Below are positions 13,701 to 21,375 of a stretch of 64,000 bases of DNA, piece after piece. The translations under genes and the position numbers were made by a program. Below the pieces are notes generated by a model that did no database searches, was not told the origin of the DNA, and worked only from the letters and a program-made list of their open reading frames with translations. This DNA is from Blastocatellia bacterium (lineage in GTDB: Bacteria; Acidobacteriota; Blastocatellia; UBA7656; JADIYM01): NCBI GenBank assembly GCA_016705245.1, contig JADIYM010000021.1, positions 1 to 64,000 on the forward strand. The letters run 5' to 3'. The first letter of the stretch is position 1, and each line of letters begins with the position of its first letter.

Positions 13701-14845
13701 AGTCGGTCGAGGAGATCGCCAGGGTCCGCGCTGAGGCAAAGGAGCTGCAGATATCGTTCGAACTGACCGGTCAGATTCCGCGGGCCGTTCGCGGTGACGA
13801 GGGAAAACTCCGTCAGGTGCTTATCAATCTGCTCGGCAATGCGGTGAAGTTCACGGACCGCGGACGGGTCACGCTGAAATGCGAGTGGAGGCTGGACGAC
13901 CGTGCGTACTTCGAGATCGAAGACACTGGAGTCGGCATGACCGAGGCGGAGGTCGGCAGTCTCTTCGAGGCTTTCGTGCAGACGGAGAGCGGTCAGTCTG
14001 CGAAGGAGGGCACGGGTCTCGGCCTCGTGATCAGCCGGCAGATCGTGCGGCTGATGGGTGGCGACATTACGGTGCGAAGCACGAAGGGCGAGGGCACGGT
14101 CTTCGCCTTCGAGGTCGTGCTGCCGCAGTCGATGGAAGCCGAGGTGCGCCTGGAGCGGCGGAAGGTACTGGGGCTCGAACCGGGACAGGAGGCGCCGCGG
14201 ATTCTCGTAGTCGACGACTCGCGCGAGAACCGGTTATTGCTCGGGCGGCTGCTCGAGTCGATCGGTATGGTAGTCAGCGAGTCGTCGAACGGCCGCGAGG
14301 CGGTCGACCGGTGGGAGGCGTGGCGTCCGGACCTGATCTTCATGGACCTTCGGATGCAGGGGATGGACGGATACGAGGCGACGAGAGAGATCCGGAGGAA
14401 AGAGGCCGAGGCCGGGTTGAGAGCGAGGCCGGAGTGTCCGATCGTGGCGCTGACGGCGTCGGCGTTCGAGCACGAGCGGGGGACGATCCTCGAGCAGGGG
14501 GCGAACGATTTCGTGACGAAGCCGTTTCGCGAGGACACGATCTTCGAGAAGCTCACGGAGTACCTGGGGGTCAAGTACCGCTACGAGGAGGCGTCGCCAA
14601 TTGTCGAGTCCGCCTCGGATGTGGACGACGACGCGGAGCTTGCGAAGCGGCTTGCGTCGTTGCCTCCGGAGCTTGTGCGCGAGCTCTACGACGCGCTTGC
14701 CGGCGGAGATCGGAAGGCGTCTTCGCGGATTGCCGAGCGGGTCGCCGCGACTGACGAGCGGCTTGCAGCCACGCTGCAGGCGCGGATCCGGGCTTACGAG
14801 CTCGACGAGGTGATGACCGTCATCGAGTCGCTGGGCTTGCTATAG
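10622..14845 (+). CDS. Hybrid two-component sensor: reg_prop propeller, Y_Y_Y, HisKA, HATPase, REC
   Basis: Membrane sensor kinase of the hybrid two-component system class. A signal/anchor (AAISSILAAVAVAQYLPVRF, ~10800) is followed by two periplasmic seven-bladed propeller sets marked by repeated WVGT.NGLNR, LWIGTKSGG and WVGTYRGL, then a Y_Y_Y domain (YRLDGLYDEWIE, ~13105), one membrane helix (LVFYAAAILALLAIPFL), HisKA with SHELRTPLNAVIGF (~13480), HATPase (LLGNAVKFTD, DTGVGM, GTGLGL), and a receiver with phosphorylatable Asp in DLIFMDLRM (~14340). A ~90-residue helical tail lacks a clear Hpt histidine. The coordinates use the first possible start (TTG 10622), which lies inside a REPIN palindrome. 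No ATG or GTG is in frame before the signal region, so the true start is uncertain: either a TTG or an upstream indel. Confidence 0.85.
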   Translation: MREAPWSAARSAALDSHLKRAESTTIQSGASRRTPRRYAHCARARRCPALGRRHAGRVLRAAAISSILAAVAVAQYLPVRFEHIGTDKGLSNQLATCVLRDRTGYLWVGTENGLNRYDGYRFAHFLAVPDDPASLRDSSITTLFEDRGGHLWIGTKSGGLHLFDGRTETFAAFDAESDAHARVSNNRIYRIFEDAAGNVWIGTAGGLDRLSWDGSDLASIRIESFRNDPSNPESLSHNRVTSIAQEASGTIWVGTRAGLNRLVAESPGAPTRFVQYLFDEANPTGLHDDEIYSLLVDSSDVLWVGAWGGGGLARVSAAERRKPSPAFERLGFDPATGSGIPVDIVVDMLEDLAGNLWFCTGDHGRLVRLAAADRTSPRPPFQDFGNDEGNNYSLSGGSTLDVVEDVQGILWVANLDGGLEKLDTKQLCFVVHRRHPTRPGLPSDFATAVAKDRDGVLWVGTDAGLTQVVMSTGQYEQPRHTVFTGDESATAGLRSSSVGALLMDSRGRLWVGTINGGLAVRESILGRATFRAFVRDPDDPRSLGSDSVLELLEDSRGRIWVGTYRGLYRLVEPERPGGRETFDSWFHGDDPATLTSDQIESLAEGPDGAIWVGTSSGLNRIDSDSGAVVRFAADRTNPATLIDPFVSDLRVGADGRLWIGTKGGLCSLDTSTNAITRADAATGLQRVGVSSIVMDNDGILWAGTINGLVRLDPGTGQAITFGKGDGLPSEVFNRGSAIRDAGGRLYFGGTGGLIEFDPAAVPVHDTPPPVVLTRLLLANRVAPIAPGTVLPAHLQALDTLELSYSDNLFAIEFAALDLTRSDAIRYAYRLDGLYDEWIETDSENRRATFTNLPDGDYTFRVRAANRLGEWGEAAHALRIVVNPPWWRTWWAQLVFYAAAILALLAIPFLRLAASNRQRRRLEGVVLERTTELRETNERLEEASRAKSLFLSNMSHELRTPLNAVIGFAQLMDRDPALNAGQKESLGLIQRAGEHLLELINDVLSISKIEAGKLVLVDQIFDPRRMLQSVEEIARVRAEAKELQISFELTGQIPRAVRGDEGKLRQVLINLLGNAVKFTDRGRVTLKCEWRLDDRAYFEIEDTGVGMTEAEVGSLFEAFVQTESGQSAKEGTGLGLVISRQIVRLMGGDITVRSTKGEGTVFAFEVVLPQSMEAEVRLERRKVLGLEPGQEAPRILVVDDSRENRLLLGRLLESIGMVVSESSNGREAVDRWEAWRPDLIFMDLRMQGMDGYEATREIRRKEAEAGLRARPECPIVALTASAFEHERGTILEQGANDFVTKPFREDTIFEKLTEYLGVKYRYEEASPIVESASDVDDDAELAKRLASLPPELVRELYDALAGGDRKASSRIAERVAATDERLAATLQARIRAYELDEVMTVIESLGLL

Positions 14846-14861
14846 GCCGTAGTGCGCTCGT

Positions 14862-14973
14862 TTGCGCGAGCGCAGGTGCGGCGCGAAGCGCCGCTTTGGA
14901 TTCCATACATCGAGCACTCAAGAACTTCATCCAAAGCGGCGCTTCGCGCCGCACTCCAAGGCGCTTCGCGCAA
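14862..14973. repeat. REPIN-like palindrome, copy 2
   Basis: Same element with a 35-base loop ending AAGAACTTCATCC. It sits in the 130-base gap between the convergent hybrid-kinase and VanW genes and ends five bases from the VanW stop, so it may act as the bidirectional 3' hairpin for both. Confidence 0.9.
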
Positions 14974-14977
14974 TGTT

Positions 14978-15721
14978 CTACTCAAGCCTGAGCTCCGGCT
15001 TCTGCTCGTAGCACGTGACGTCCAGCGACTCTCCGCCGATGAGCGTGTGCACCTTGACTCGACCCGGCGATATGGCGTCGCTCGCGAAGGTGACGTCAAG
15101 CGGCGTCAGATGCCCTTCGCACAGAAGCCTCGCGACGATTCGGGGCTCGTCGTAAGTGCACCCGATGGATACCGGGAACGGATACGGATTCCGCAGTCGA
15201 AGGTCCTTGTAGCCCCACACGACCGTCGCATCCGAGCCAAGCGGCGTGTAGCGGTCCTGCTCGAGATAGATGTCGACACTGTGGGGGTGGCGCTCGACGA
15301 TCTCGAGGCCTCCAAGCAGCGCCAGGTGATAAACGAGCCCGCTCAGCTGGCAGAGGCCGCCTCCCACCTCGCCGACGAGACGTCCGGCCGAGATGGTCCT
15401 GCCTTCCCGAAAGCCGCGTCCCGCCGAGGGTCGTCCAACCCGCCTCCAGAACGACCACTGGCCGCCGGGCTCGATGAGACTGCCGTCGATCGACAGAGCG
15501 CCGAGACGAAGGTTCACGACCTTGCCTTCGTGGAGCCGCCCCGGAAGGACGGGCTGACCGAGCTCGACGCGGACAGGCCATTCGGAACCGGCGTAACGCG
15601 CGCCGAATCTCGTGCCGTCGACGGTGTCGCGACATCGCCGCCGCGCTTCAGCCAGGAGCTGCCGAAGCTCGACGGGAATGGCACGCCGCACAAGCGATCG
15701 GGTTATTGGTCGATAGTGCAT
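14978..15721 (-). CDS. VanW family protein
   Basis: 247-residue soluble protein of the VanW family, named for a vanB-cluster gene of unknown biochemical role. Family core is visible: GGQWSFWRRVGRPSAGRGF, then VGGGLCQLSGLVYHLALLGGLEIVERHPHS, and DATVVWGYKDLRLRNPYPFP. Start is placed at ATG 15721 (MHYRPITRSLVRRAIPVEL), the point where homology-like sequence begins; the longer upstream frame is translated REPIN. The ATG itself lies at the edge of REPIN copy 3. There is no vanA/B-type ligase or VanX nearby, so antibiotic resistance should not be inferred. Confidence 0.82.
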   Translation of the reverse strand: MHYRPITRSLVRRAIPVELRQLLAEARRRCRDTVDGTRFGARYAGSEWPVRVELGQPVLPGRLHEGKVVNLRLGALSIDGSLIEPGGQWSFWRRVGRPSAGRGFREGRTISAGRLVGEVGGGLCQLSGLVYHLALLGGLEIVERHPHSVDIYLEQDRYTPLGSDATVVWGYKDLRLRNPYPFPVSIGCTYDEPRIVARLLCEGHLTPLDVTFASDAISPGRVKVHTLIGGESLDVTCYEQKPELRLE

Positions 15722-15838
15722 TGCGCGCAGCGCTTTGGAGTGCGGCGAGAATCGCCGCTTTGGATTTCCTTTACATCCGAGCTGCCCGACGACAATCCAA
15801 AGCGGCGCTTCACGCCGCACTCCAAGGCGCTGCGCGCA
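15721..15838. repeat. REPIN-like palindrome, copy 3
   Basis: Arms as in the other copies, loop ending CGACGACAATCC like copy 1. It occupies essentially the whole spacer between two minus-strand genes: it ends eight bases from the stop of the upstream gene and abuts the VanW start codon, so the VanW leader is the element. Confidence 0.9.
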
Positions 15839-15845
15839 AAGCCTT

Positions 15846-16316
15846 TCAGCAGCCGCAGTCGCCCTCGAATCGAACCTGGGAACGACGACCGCCATTCGTA
15901 ACCGTGATCGTGCCGCGAACCAGGAAGCCTTCGTCCAGAAGCTCGGTGACGGTACCACGGATCGTGACGGTCAGGTGCGGCGCCGAGTAGTCGAGATTCC
16001 AGGGATTGCCGGGCCGGGGATCCGCGTCGCTCGAGCTCCGAACCAGGCGAAGCCCCACGATCCGGCCGTCGATCCGCATCAAGGGACGGCGCGGTTTGTC
16101 GTAGCTTTCGAGAAACAGGTACTTCCAAGTCGTGGGATCGTTCACGTCGGGCGCGCGGCCCGGAGACCACAGCGAACAGCCGCAGCCGTGCAGATAGCGA
16201 TACCCGGAGTTGTCGATGATCCCGATGACCGGTGATCTCGATCGTGTGCGAGCGACTGGAGGGTCGGCGCCGGCGACAAGGCCGGCAATCATGATCGGAA
16301 TCAGCAGCAGTCTCAT
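15846..16316 (-). CDS. Secreted hypothetical protein (156 aa)
   Basis: ATG at 16316 follows AGAGGG; the product starts MRLLLIPIMIAGLVAGADPPV, a short signal peptide. The mature part has GYRYLHGCGCSLW near residue 45, a basic mid-section and a C-terminal ...EGDCGC. The paired CGC motifs at both ends suggest a disulfide or metal site. No family recognised. Longer upstream ATG choices would add a basic, frame-shadow-like extension and are rejected. Confidence 0.6.
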   Translation of the reverse strand: MRLLLIPIMIAGLVAGADPPVARTRSRSPVIGIIDNSGYRYLHGCGCSLWSPGRAPDVNDPTTWKYLFLESYDKPRRPLMRIDGRIVGLRLVRSSSDADPRPGNPWNLDYSAPHLTVTIRGTVTELLDEGFLVRGTITVTNGGRRSQVRFEGDCGC

Positions 16317-16492
16317 CAAAAGTTCGCCCTCTAACACCATACACGAGGTCGCGAGATACCGACGCGCCGCAAGTCTCTCGGGCAACCCGGGACGGCGGGC
16401 CACGCATCGCCACGACGTCGCGCCACTTCGCGACAACTCTCTCCCCGTCGCGCCGCCGCGCGACCTTCCGCACTCAGATAGGAGGAGCCCCC

Positions 16493-17383
16493 ATGCCTTC
16501 GAACCACTCGCTAGTTCGAGCATCGCTTGCCGTCTCGCTCGCCATTCTTGCCGGTTCCATCGTCGTCCAGGGAATCCAGGCGCCCCCAACTGCAGGACCC
16601 TACACCCACCAGGTCCTGAGCGCCTCGAGCCCTGACGGACTGACGTGGACGCACGACGGCGTCGTGTTGCTCGAGCACGCTTCGGTGCCGTGCGTCATCG
16701 TGATGCCCGACGGCCAGCTTCGCATTTATTACGTCGATGCTTCGCAGATGCCGGAGACAGTAAATTGCGCGGAGAGCGCGGACGGCGGCACCAGCTTCGA
16801 GCCGCTGGGCCTGAGCATCGCCGGATTGACGAGCGAGAAGGCCGTTGACCCGAGCATCGTTCGTCTGGAGAACGGCCGGTACCGGCTATTCTATTACGGC
16901 GCGAACGGGGATCCGGGGGCGGCTGGAACGCATTACGTCCGGTCGGCGATCTCGGATGACGGCGTTCACTTCAGGGAGACGGGCACGGCGCTCGCCTATC
17001 CGGGCCTCGTTGACCCCGATGTGTTCAAGGTCAGAGACAAGTGGCTGATGTTCGTGTTCAGCCTGACGGAGCACACTACGATGGTTGCCGAGAGCCGCAA
17101 CGGCCGGAAGTTCAGGAAGGTTCGGCCTCTCGGTCTCGACGGATTCGGAACGACGAAGCCGGTCCAGCTCGACGACGGCCGATTCAGGCTCTACGCGTTC
17201 GACCAGCGGACGCAGCGAACGATCGTGAGCTTCGTGTCGGAAGATGGGCTCGAGTGGTCGCAGGAGGCCGGCGTGCGACTCGACGCACCGATCGGAAAGG
17301 AGATCACGGACCCGCAGGTCGTGCGGCTGCATGACGGCGGCTGGAAGATGGTCTTCAAGGTGAGCGATCCGCCGGTTCAGTAG
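16493..17383 (+). CDS. Secreted five-bladed propeller protein, glycosidase-like (GH43/32/68-type fold)
   Basis: 296 residues with a signal peptide (SLAVSLAILAGSIVVQGIQA) and AGGAGGA immediately upstream of ATG 16493. The mature part is a chain of beta-propeller blades with repeated SPDGLTW, DGGTSFE, SDDGVHF and SEDGLEW turns, a DPSIVRLENGRYRLFYYG strand pattern and LVDPDVFKVRDKWLMFVF, typical of predicted glycosyl-hydrolase propellers. Asp in DPSIV and DPDVF could be catalytic, but identity of the acid/base residues is not certain. BNR/sialidase-like binding is the alternative. Confidence 0.72.
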   Translation: MPSNHSLVRASLAVSLAILAGSIVVQGIQAPPTAGPYTHQVLSASSPDGLTWTHDGVVLLEHASVPCVIVMPDGQLRIYYVDASQMPETVNCAESADGGTSFEPLGLSIAGLTSEKAVDPSIVRLENGRYRLFYYGANGDPGAAGTHYVRSAISDDGVHFRETGTALAYPGLVDPDVFKVRDKWLMFVFSLTEHTTMVAESRNGRKFRKVRPLGLDGFGTTKPVQLDDGRFRLYAFDQRTQRTIVSFVSEDGLEWSQEAGVRLDAPIGKEITDPQVVRLHDGGWKMVFKVSDPPVQ

Positions 17384-17455
17384 GCGGCTGGACAGCTGCT
17401 AAGCAGTGGGCCGTCGGTCGTGACGACTTCGAGTCTTAGCTCGAACCATAGTGCA

Positions 17456-17571
17456 TTGCCCGAAGCGCCTTGGAGTGTGGCGTGAATCGCCACTTTGGGT
17501 TCCTCACGTGTCGCGACCAAGAAGTTCATCCAAAGCGGCGATTCACGCCGCACTCCAGAGCGCTTCGCGAA
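17456..17571. repeat. REPIN-like palindrome, copy 4
   Basis: Arms slightly diverged (GTGTGGCGTGAATCGCCAC). Its 35-base loop (ending AAGAAGTTCATCC) matches the reverse complement of the loop of copy 5 at about 29 of 35 positions, so copies 4 and 5 are the same subtype in opposite orientation. Confidence 0.88.
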
Positions 17572-17603
17572 CCGGGCTGGAGGGACCGTACGCTTCGCGG
17601 ATT

Positions 17604-17895
17604 GTGAAACGACGCCTGACGCCCCTCCTGCTGATGCTCGGGCCCGTCGCGGCGCAGTCGCAGGCCGTTTCGGGCTCGCCTCTACTACATCACCCGTTCG
17701 AACGATGGCTAAGCGCCTGATCGCATCGACGGCTTCCACTCTGCACGTCGCCGCGACGAAAGAGATCATTCCACCTCCGATCACACTCGTGTCGCTCGCC
17801 GGGTCAACGCCGATGGGTGCACTCGCCGGCACAGCCGTGCGCGACCAGTTCGTCACCGGGACGGAGCCAATTCCCCGGCTGCCGCTAACCCGCCC
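17604..17895 (+). pseudogene. TonB-dependent receptor remnant, N-terminal piece
   Basis: Translated in two frames it gives RRLTPLLLMLGPVAAQSQAVSGS (signal region) and then VAATKEIIPPPITLVSLAGS, TAVRDQFVTGT and PRLPL, which match residues ~5-35 and ~105-160 of the receptor gene at 22598. The carboxypeptidase-regulatory stretch between them is deleted and the frame is broken. The match ends at about 17895, exactly where a tyrosine recombinase remnant begins on the other strand. Another piece of the same paralogue lies at 19494. Confidence 0.8.
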
Positions 17896-18150
17896 GTGTG
17901 CCGAAAGAGATGGCACTCTCCGTCGCTCCCGATCCCGATCGCCTTCAAATACCCCCTCACCATCTGCGTCAGCCGCCCGAGCCCGAAACGCTCGCCCGTC
18001 GTCGTCAGAAACAGCTCCCCCTCGTCCGGCTCGACGGCAAGCGCGGGTCTGACCTCTGCGACTTACTTCCCGATCCAGGCCGACGCCCGCTCCCCGATCG
18101 GGATGGTGAGGCGGTCACCCGATAAGGGCACTATGTTCGATCGCCTGGGC
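17887..18150 (-). pseudogene. Tyrosine recombinase (phage-integrase family) C-terminal remnant
   Basis: Reading the minus strand from ~18150: DRLTIPIGERASAWIGK, an in-frame TAA where a Tyr codon is usual, then VAEVRPALAVEPDEGELFLT, TTGERFGLGRLTQMVRGYLK and CHLFRHT. This is the catalytic domain pattern of Xer-like integrases: the loop after the first Arg, the IGERA/WI..Y..EVRP block, and the HxxR box (HLFRH). The sequence stops just after HxxR, before the catalytic Tyr, at the junction with the TonB remnant. Upstream of 18150 the match fades. Too short and stop-containing to be functional; evidence of an old integration or recombination event. Confidence 0.68.
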
Positions 18151-18369
18151 GTCGAGCGCGCCCCACGATCGAGCGTAACGCTGCCTTATCCGATGCCCGC
18201 CTCCCCGTCGTCACCGCTCTCCGGTCCTGCGCGCCCGTCCGACGCGATGCAGCGGAGCCGCCGACGGCGGCCCGCTGATCGACGGCGACATTGATGCGTT
18301 GGCTTGGCGAATTCTCGGTGCGCAACCTCCTCCCGACTCCTTTCGATCATGGGGCGAAGGTTTCGGCCG

Positions 18370-18944
18370 ATGCCCAGAGTTCCTCGCCACCAGTCCGCTC
18401 CGGGCACTATGTGTCCGGGGCCGCTCTACCACGTGACGTCGCACGCCGTTGTCGGGACGTGGCTGTTCGAGACCGCGAGGGACCGTGTGATGTTTCTCGC
18501 GTTCCTCGCCTGGCAGTGCCGCGAGCGCGGGCTCGTCGTTCACGCGTTCTGCTGCATGGGAATCATTGGCACGGGATCCTCGAAGATCGGCGTGGGCAGC
18601 TCTCGCAGGCGATGTCGCTCGTCAAGACATGTTTACCAGGTACTACAACGCGACGCGGCATGGTGGGCGAAGGAATGGCGCGCTGTGGGCCGAGCGGTTT
18701 TCGGCCGAGGTGATCGATTCGCGGCGGTTACGACGCCGCGGCGGCCTACGTGCTCCTCAATCCGATGAGGGTCAAGGAGGCGATGGTCGGGTCACCGGAG
18801 ATCTATCCGTGGTCGAGCTGCGCGATGACGGTCGGCGAGGGCGTGACGCCGGCGGCGTACTTCGCTCGCATAGTCGACAAGGAAGGCGGAATCGACGCGA
18901 TCCTCGACTCGATGCCGAAGGCGCGAAACCGGGTAAGCGCGTAG
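18370..18944 (+). pseudogene. Broken REP-associated tyrosine transposase (Y1_Tnp)
   Basis: Begins MPRVPRHQSAPGTMCPGPLYHVTSHAV and continues RVMFLAFLAWQCRERGLVVHAFCCM in one frame, then NHWHGILEDRRGQLSQAMS in a second, then NATRHGG / LWAERFSAEVIDS and AAYVLLNPMRVKEAMV, YPWSS in others. These are the blocks of the IS200-like/RAYT family: LYHVTSR, HAFCLM.NHxH (HUH), and the LNPVRAG...PWSS tail. At least three frameshifts separate them, so it is inactive as read. It is clearly a different, more distant relative of the intact RAYT at 21880. It lies inside a disrupted TonB-receptor paralogue. Confidence 0.75.
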
Positions 18945-18957
18945 AACCGGCGGCGAC

Positions 18958-19493
18958 GGCTCGAGATCCTCGTCGAGGGGCGGGAGTTCGTGGTCGACGG
19001 CGTGCTTGGCGAGCGATCACGCCAAGAGTACCTCGAGTTCCTGCGGGCGAAGGTGAACGCCGCTGCGATCGAGTTTCACGAGGCGGCCGCCGAGTCGCGG
19101 GAGAGACAGGAGGTGAGCAACGCGGATTCGGCGGATGACGCGGATCGGGCGGATGGCCCCGAGCTCGTACCTGCCGACGAGCATTTCAAACTGACCCACC
19201 ATCGAGCGCCAGCTATTGACCAACCACCGCTTTCGTCGCTCGAGATCCCGCGGGCGCTTCCCGCCTTCACCGGCCCGTCGAAGTCTGCCGTCGTCGACAC
19301 AATCCTCGGATCGCTGCGGCAATGGTTGCCGATCTCGAACAGGCGAAGTCGGGACTTGAAGCGTGTCGAGGCGTGGGCGCTCTTCCGCTTCACCGGCTTC
19401 GGCACCCGCATGATCGCTCGGTTGCTGAAGACGACGGTCGCCGAGATCGATGAAGCGATCCGGTCGGTGCGTGCGCTTCGCGAGAAGGAGCGC
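18958..19493 (+). pseudogene. Remnant with helical block and helix-turn-helix-like segment
   Basis: Open frame from ~18960 gives LEILVEGREFVVDGVLGERS and a long helical stretch (YLEFLRAKVNAAAIEFHEAA), an acidic linker, and then KRVEAWALFRFTGFGTRMIA / RLLKTTVAEIDEAIRSV, a DnaA-like or HTH-like segment seen at the C-terminus of some RAYT-type transposases. It could be the C-terminal half of the broken transposase just upstream. The first ~200 bases recur, diverged, at 19602-19805. Function cannot be assigned. Confidence 0.4.
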
Positions 19494-19605
19494 GGTGCAC
19501 GGCTCCCGCTCCCGCTCGAACAGCTTCACCTGGTACGGCGCCGACGGCAACGACCAGGACGTCGGCACGCGCCGCCAGGGATTTCTCGTCCCGTCGCCAG
19601 TGGAG
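19494..19605 (+). pseudogene. TonB-dependent receptor remnant, plug-region piece
   Basis: Encodes HGSRSRSNSFTWYGADGNDQ and DVGTRRQGFLVPSPV, nearly identical to HGSRARSNNFTWDGADNNDQ DVGTRRQGFLVPSPV of the receptor at 22598 (around base 23205-23310). With the piece at 17604-17895 it shows that a second copy of this receptor once lay here and that ~1.6 kb of mobile-element debris now separates its parts. Confidence 0.82.
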
Positions 19606-19805
19606 GTTCTCGTCGAGGGGCTTGAGTTCATTGTCAAAGGTGTGCTTGACGAGCGTTCGCGCGAGGTGAACCTCGAGCTGCTGCGGGCGAAGGTGAATGT
19701 CGCTGCGGCGGAGTTTCAGGAGGCGGCGGCCGCGTCGCGCGAGCGGAACGAGGAGAGCAACGCGAAAGTGGCGGATGGTGCGGATCGTCCGGGTCAGACG
19801 GGTCT
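19602..19805 (+). repeat. Second copy of a ~200-bp coding-type repeat (first copy 18958-19160)
   Basis: Encodes VEVLVEGLEFIVKGVLDERS and LELLRAKVNVAAAEFQEAAA, clearly paralogous to LEILVEGREFVVDGVLGERS and the helical block of 18958-19160; I estimate about 70 percent base identity. Both copies end in a short acidic Ala/Asp-rich tail. It directly follows the receptor piece in frame. Origin and role unknown. From 19806 to 19930 I see nothing. Confidence 0.6.
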
Positions 19806-19930
19806 CTTCTATGTGACATTTCCATTCTGCTTTGAGGGAACCCGCCGTGACGCTTTCGCCGACAACAGCAGACAGCCCCCTTCGCCGTACGAGGTTTCGG
19901 AGGGCCGTCGTGGCTGTAGGACCGCCGAGA

Positions 19931-20728
19931 TCAGTAACACTCCGATCCGGCGATGAGTCCCGGAACGGTGCCGCCCGAGCCGCCGAGTTCGCCAAGGGCC
20001 GAGTACCCGGTGCCGGAGGCAGGCGTCATGTACGTGCTTCCCACCAGGAACACCTGGTCAAGTCGCATCAGCAGACGCGTGTTCGGGTCGAAGTCGTAGC
20101 AGCCCGGCGTGAAGTTGCCGTTGTAGCGCGCCACGCCGGAGACATGCACGTTGTCAATGTACCCGGTCAGGTAATTAGTGGCGCCTGCCGTGAGCAGCGA
20201 CCGACCCAGTTGCAGTTTCGTCGTACCGGCCGCGGGTTTCCCGTTTGCCGCCGAGACGGACCGGTACGCACCGTTGACAGCGACCCAGATCGAGCCCGTA
20301 GCGGCATCGAAGCCGCCGGCCACGTGTACCCAGTTCGAGTTCGGCAATCCGACGAGGCTGTCGATCGACGCCTTGACGGCACCCGTGTTCGAGAAGGTCG
20401 TGAAGTTGAGCTTTCCAGTAGGAGTGACTCGCAACTCGTACCCACCGCCTCCCGATGTGTCCTTCCGCTTCGAGACGATAGACTGGCGCGCCAGGGCGTT
20501 GAACACGTACACGCGCGCCTCGACCGTGATCGAATCCGCAAAGCTCGAGATCTCGGTGCGGGACGGCACGGATACGAACGTGTTGTTGCCGGGTCCGTAG
20601 AAGTAGAGCGCGAGCGGCCCGCCTGCGAATGCGGCAGGCGCGCTGCCGAGCGCGAGAACGAGAGCGACGAGGGAACCGACGATGGCGCGCTTGATGAAGT
20701 GCGGCGCGCGTGCAAGTGACTGCGACAT
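19931..20728 (-). CDS. Secreted LamG / concanavalin A-like lectin-fold protein
   Basis: 265 residues. ATG 20728 is chosen because GGAGG lies eight bases upstream. Signal peptide MSQSLARAPHFIKRAIVGSL plus VALVLALGSAPAAFAGG. The mature protein is one LamG-type jelly roll: FVSVPSRTEISSFADSITVE, a QSIVSKRK.....GGYELRV strand pair, WVHVAGGFDAATGSIWVAVN and the calcium-proximal turn YLTGYIDNVHVSGVARY. Such domains bind glycans or proteins outside the cell; no catalytic domain is fused. Next to pseudogene debris, but the frame is intact and codon use is like its neighbours. Confidence 0.8.
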   Translation of the reverse strand: MSQSLARAPHFIKRAIVGSLVALVLALGSAPAAFAGGPLALYFYGPGNNTFVSVPSRTEISSFADSITVEARVYVFNALARQSIVSKRKDTSGGGGYELRVTPTGKLNFTTFSNTGAVKASIDSLVGLPNSNWVHVAGGFDAATGSIWVAVNGAYRSVSAANGKPAAGTTKLQLGRSLLTAGATNYLTGYIDNVHVSGVARYNGNFTPGCYDFDPNTRLLMRLDQVFLVGSTYMTPASGTGYSALGELGGSGGTVPGLIAGSECY

Positions 20729-20862
20729 GTGAAAAGCCTCCAATAGACTGGTCATGGTCCGTTCGGTGGACCTTCCGGTAGGTGAATGGTCGTGGGCGGC
20801 GGTCGTCCCGGCCACAGTGGCTGGACTCCCGGTGCTTGCCGCCCCGTAGCGACTGGTCCGCG

Positions 20863-21246
20863 TCAGTGCCTGCTCATCCGCTCGCTGAGGGAAAATGCGG
20901 GTAAATCCATTGCCAGCAAGATACCGAGTACGAACCCGCCCGTGACGAGCAGCAATGCGTAGGGCAGGGTCTCGGTCGCCAACTCGCGGACGAACTTGAC
21001 ACGCGTGTCGTATTGTGAGTCTTGGGGGCCGGTGGAACGGGGTCGAGCAGGAGCTGGTGACGGCGGTTGGATGGCCGTCGAGCGGGGTACGGTTCCGGGG
21101 GCCTTCGTTGTGAACTCGCCCGCCTGTACGGCGGGTCTCGTGCGTCTCCTGGGTCTTACAGGTTGGGCGCCGGTGCGAGAGTAGGTACCGGGCCAGGCCA
21201 ATTCAACCGTCTGGAGGCCCCCCTCAGAGCACACAAACGGTCGCAT
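20863..21246 (-). CDS. Doubtful small ORF with one C-terminal membrane helix
   Basis: The only protein-like part is the last ~48 residues: FVRELATETLPYALLLVTGG then FVLGILLAMDLPAFSLSERM, one clear membrane span. The N-terminal two thirds is Arg/Pro-rich and looks like a frame shadow, and no convincing start or ribosome site was found (a TTG near 20980 is possible). Could be a short membrane peptide or a gene 3' fragment. Low confidence. Confidence 0.3.
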   Translation of the reverse strand: MRPFVCSEGGLQTVELAWPGTYSRTGAQPVRPRRRTRPAVQAGEFTTKAPGTVPRSTAIQPPSPAPARPRSTGPQDSQYDTRVKFVRELATETLPYALLLVTGGFVLGILLAMDLPAFSLSERMSRH

Positions 21247-21375
21247 CGTCGTTTTGACGAAGCGGGCATTGTACAGCGCAGAATACTGTCGTCAATCTTT
21301 TTTCGCGGTGACGCAGCTCACACGGTTGAGGGGTGAACGGGTTCCAGGACTGATTGCTACTCATTACGCGTTTAG

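Noticed and set aside
14978..15721. VanW as a glycopeptide-resistance gene
   Set aside because: No D-Ala-D-Lac ligase, VanX, VanH or VanS/R is in the window; VanW family proteins are common outside resistance clusters.
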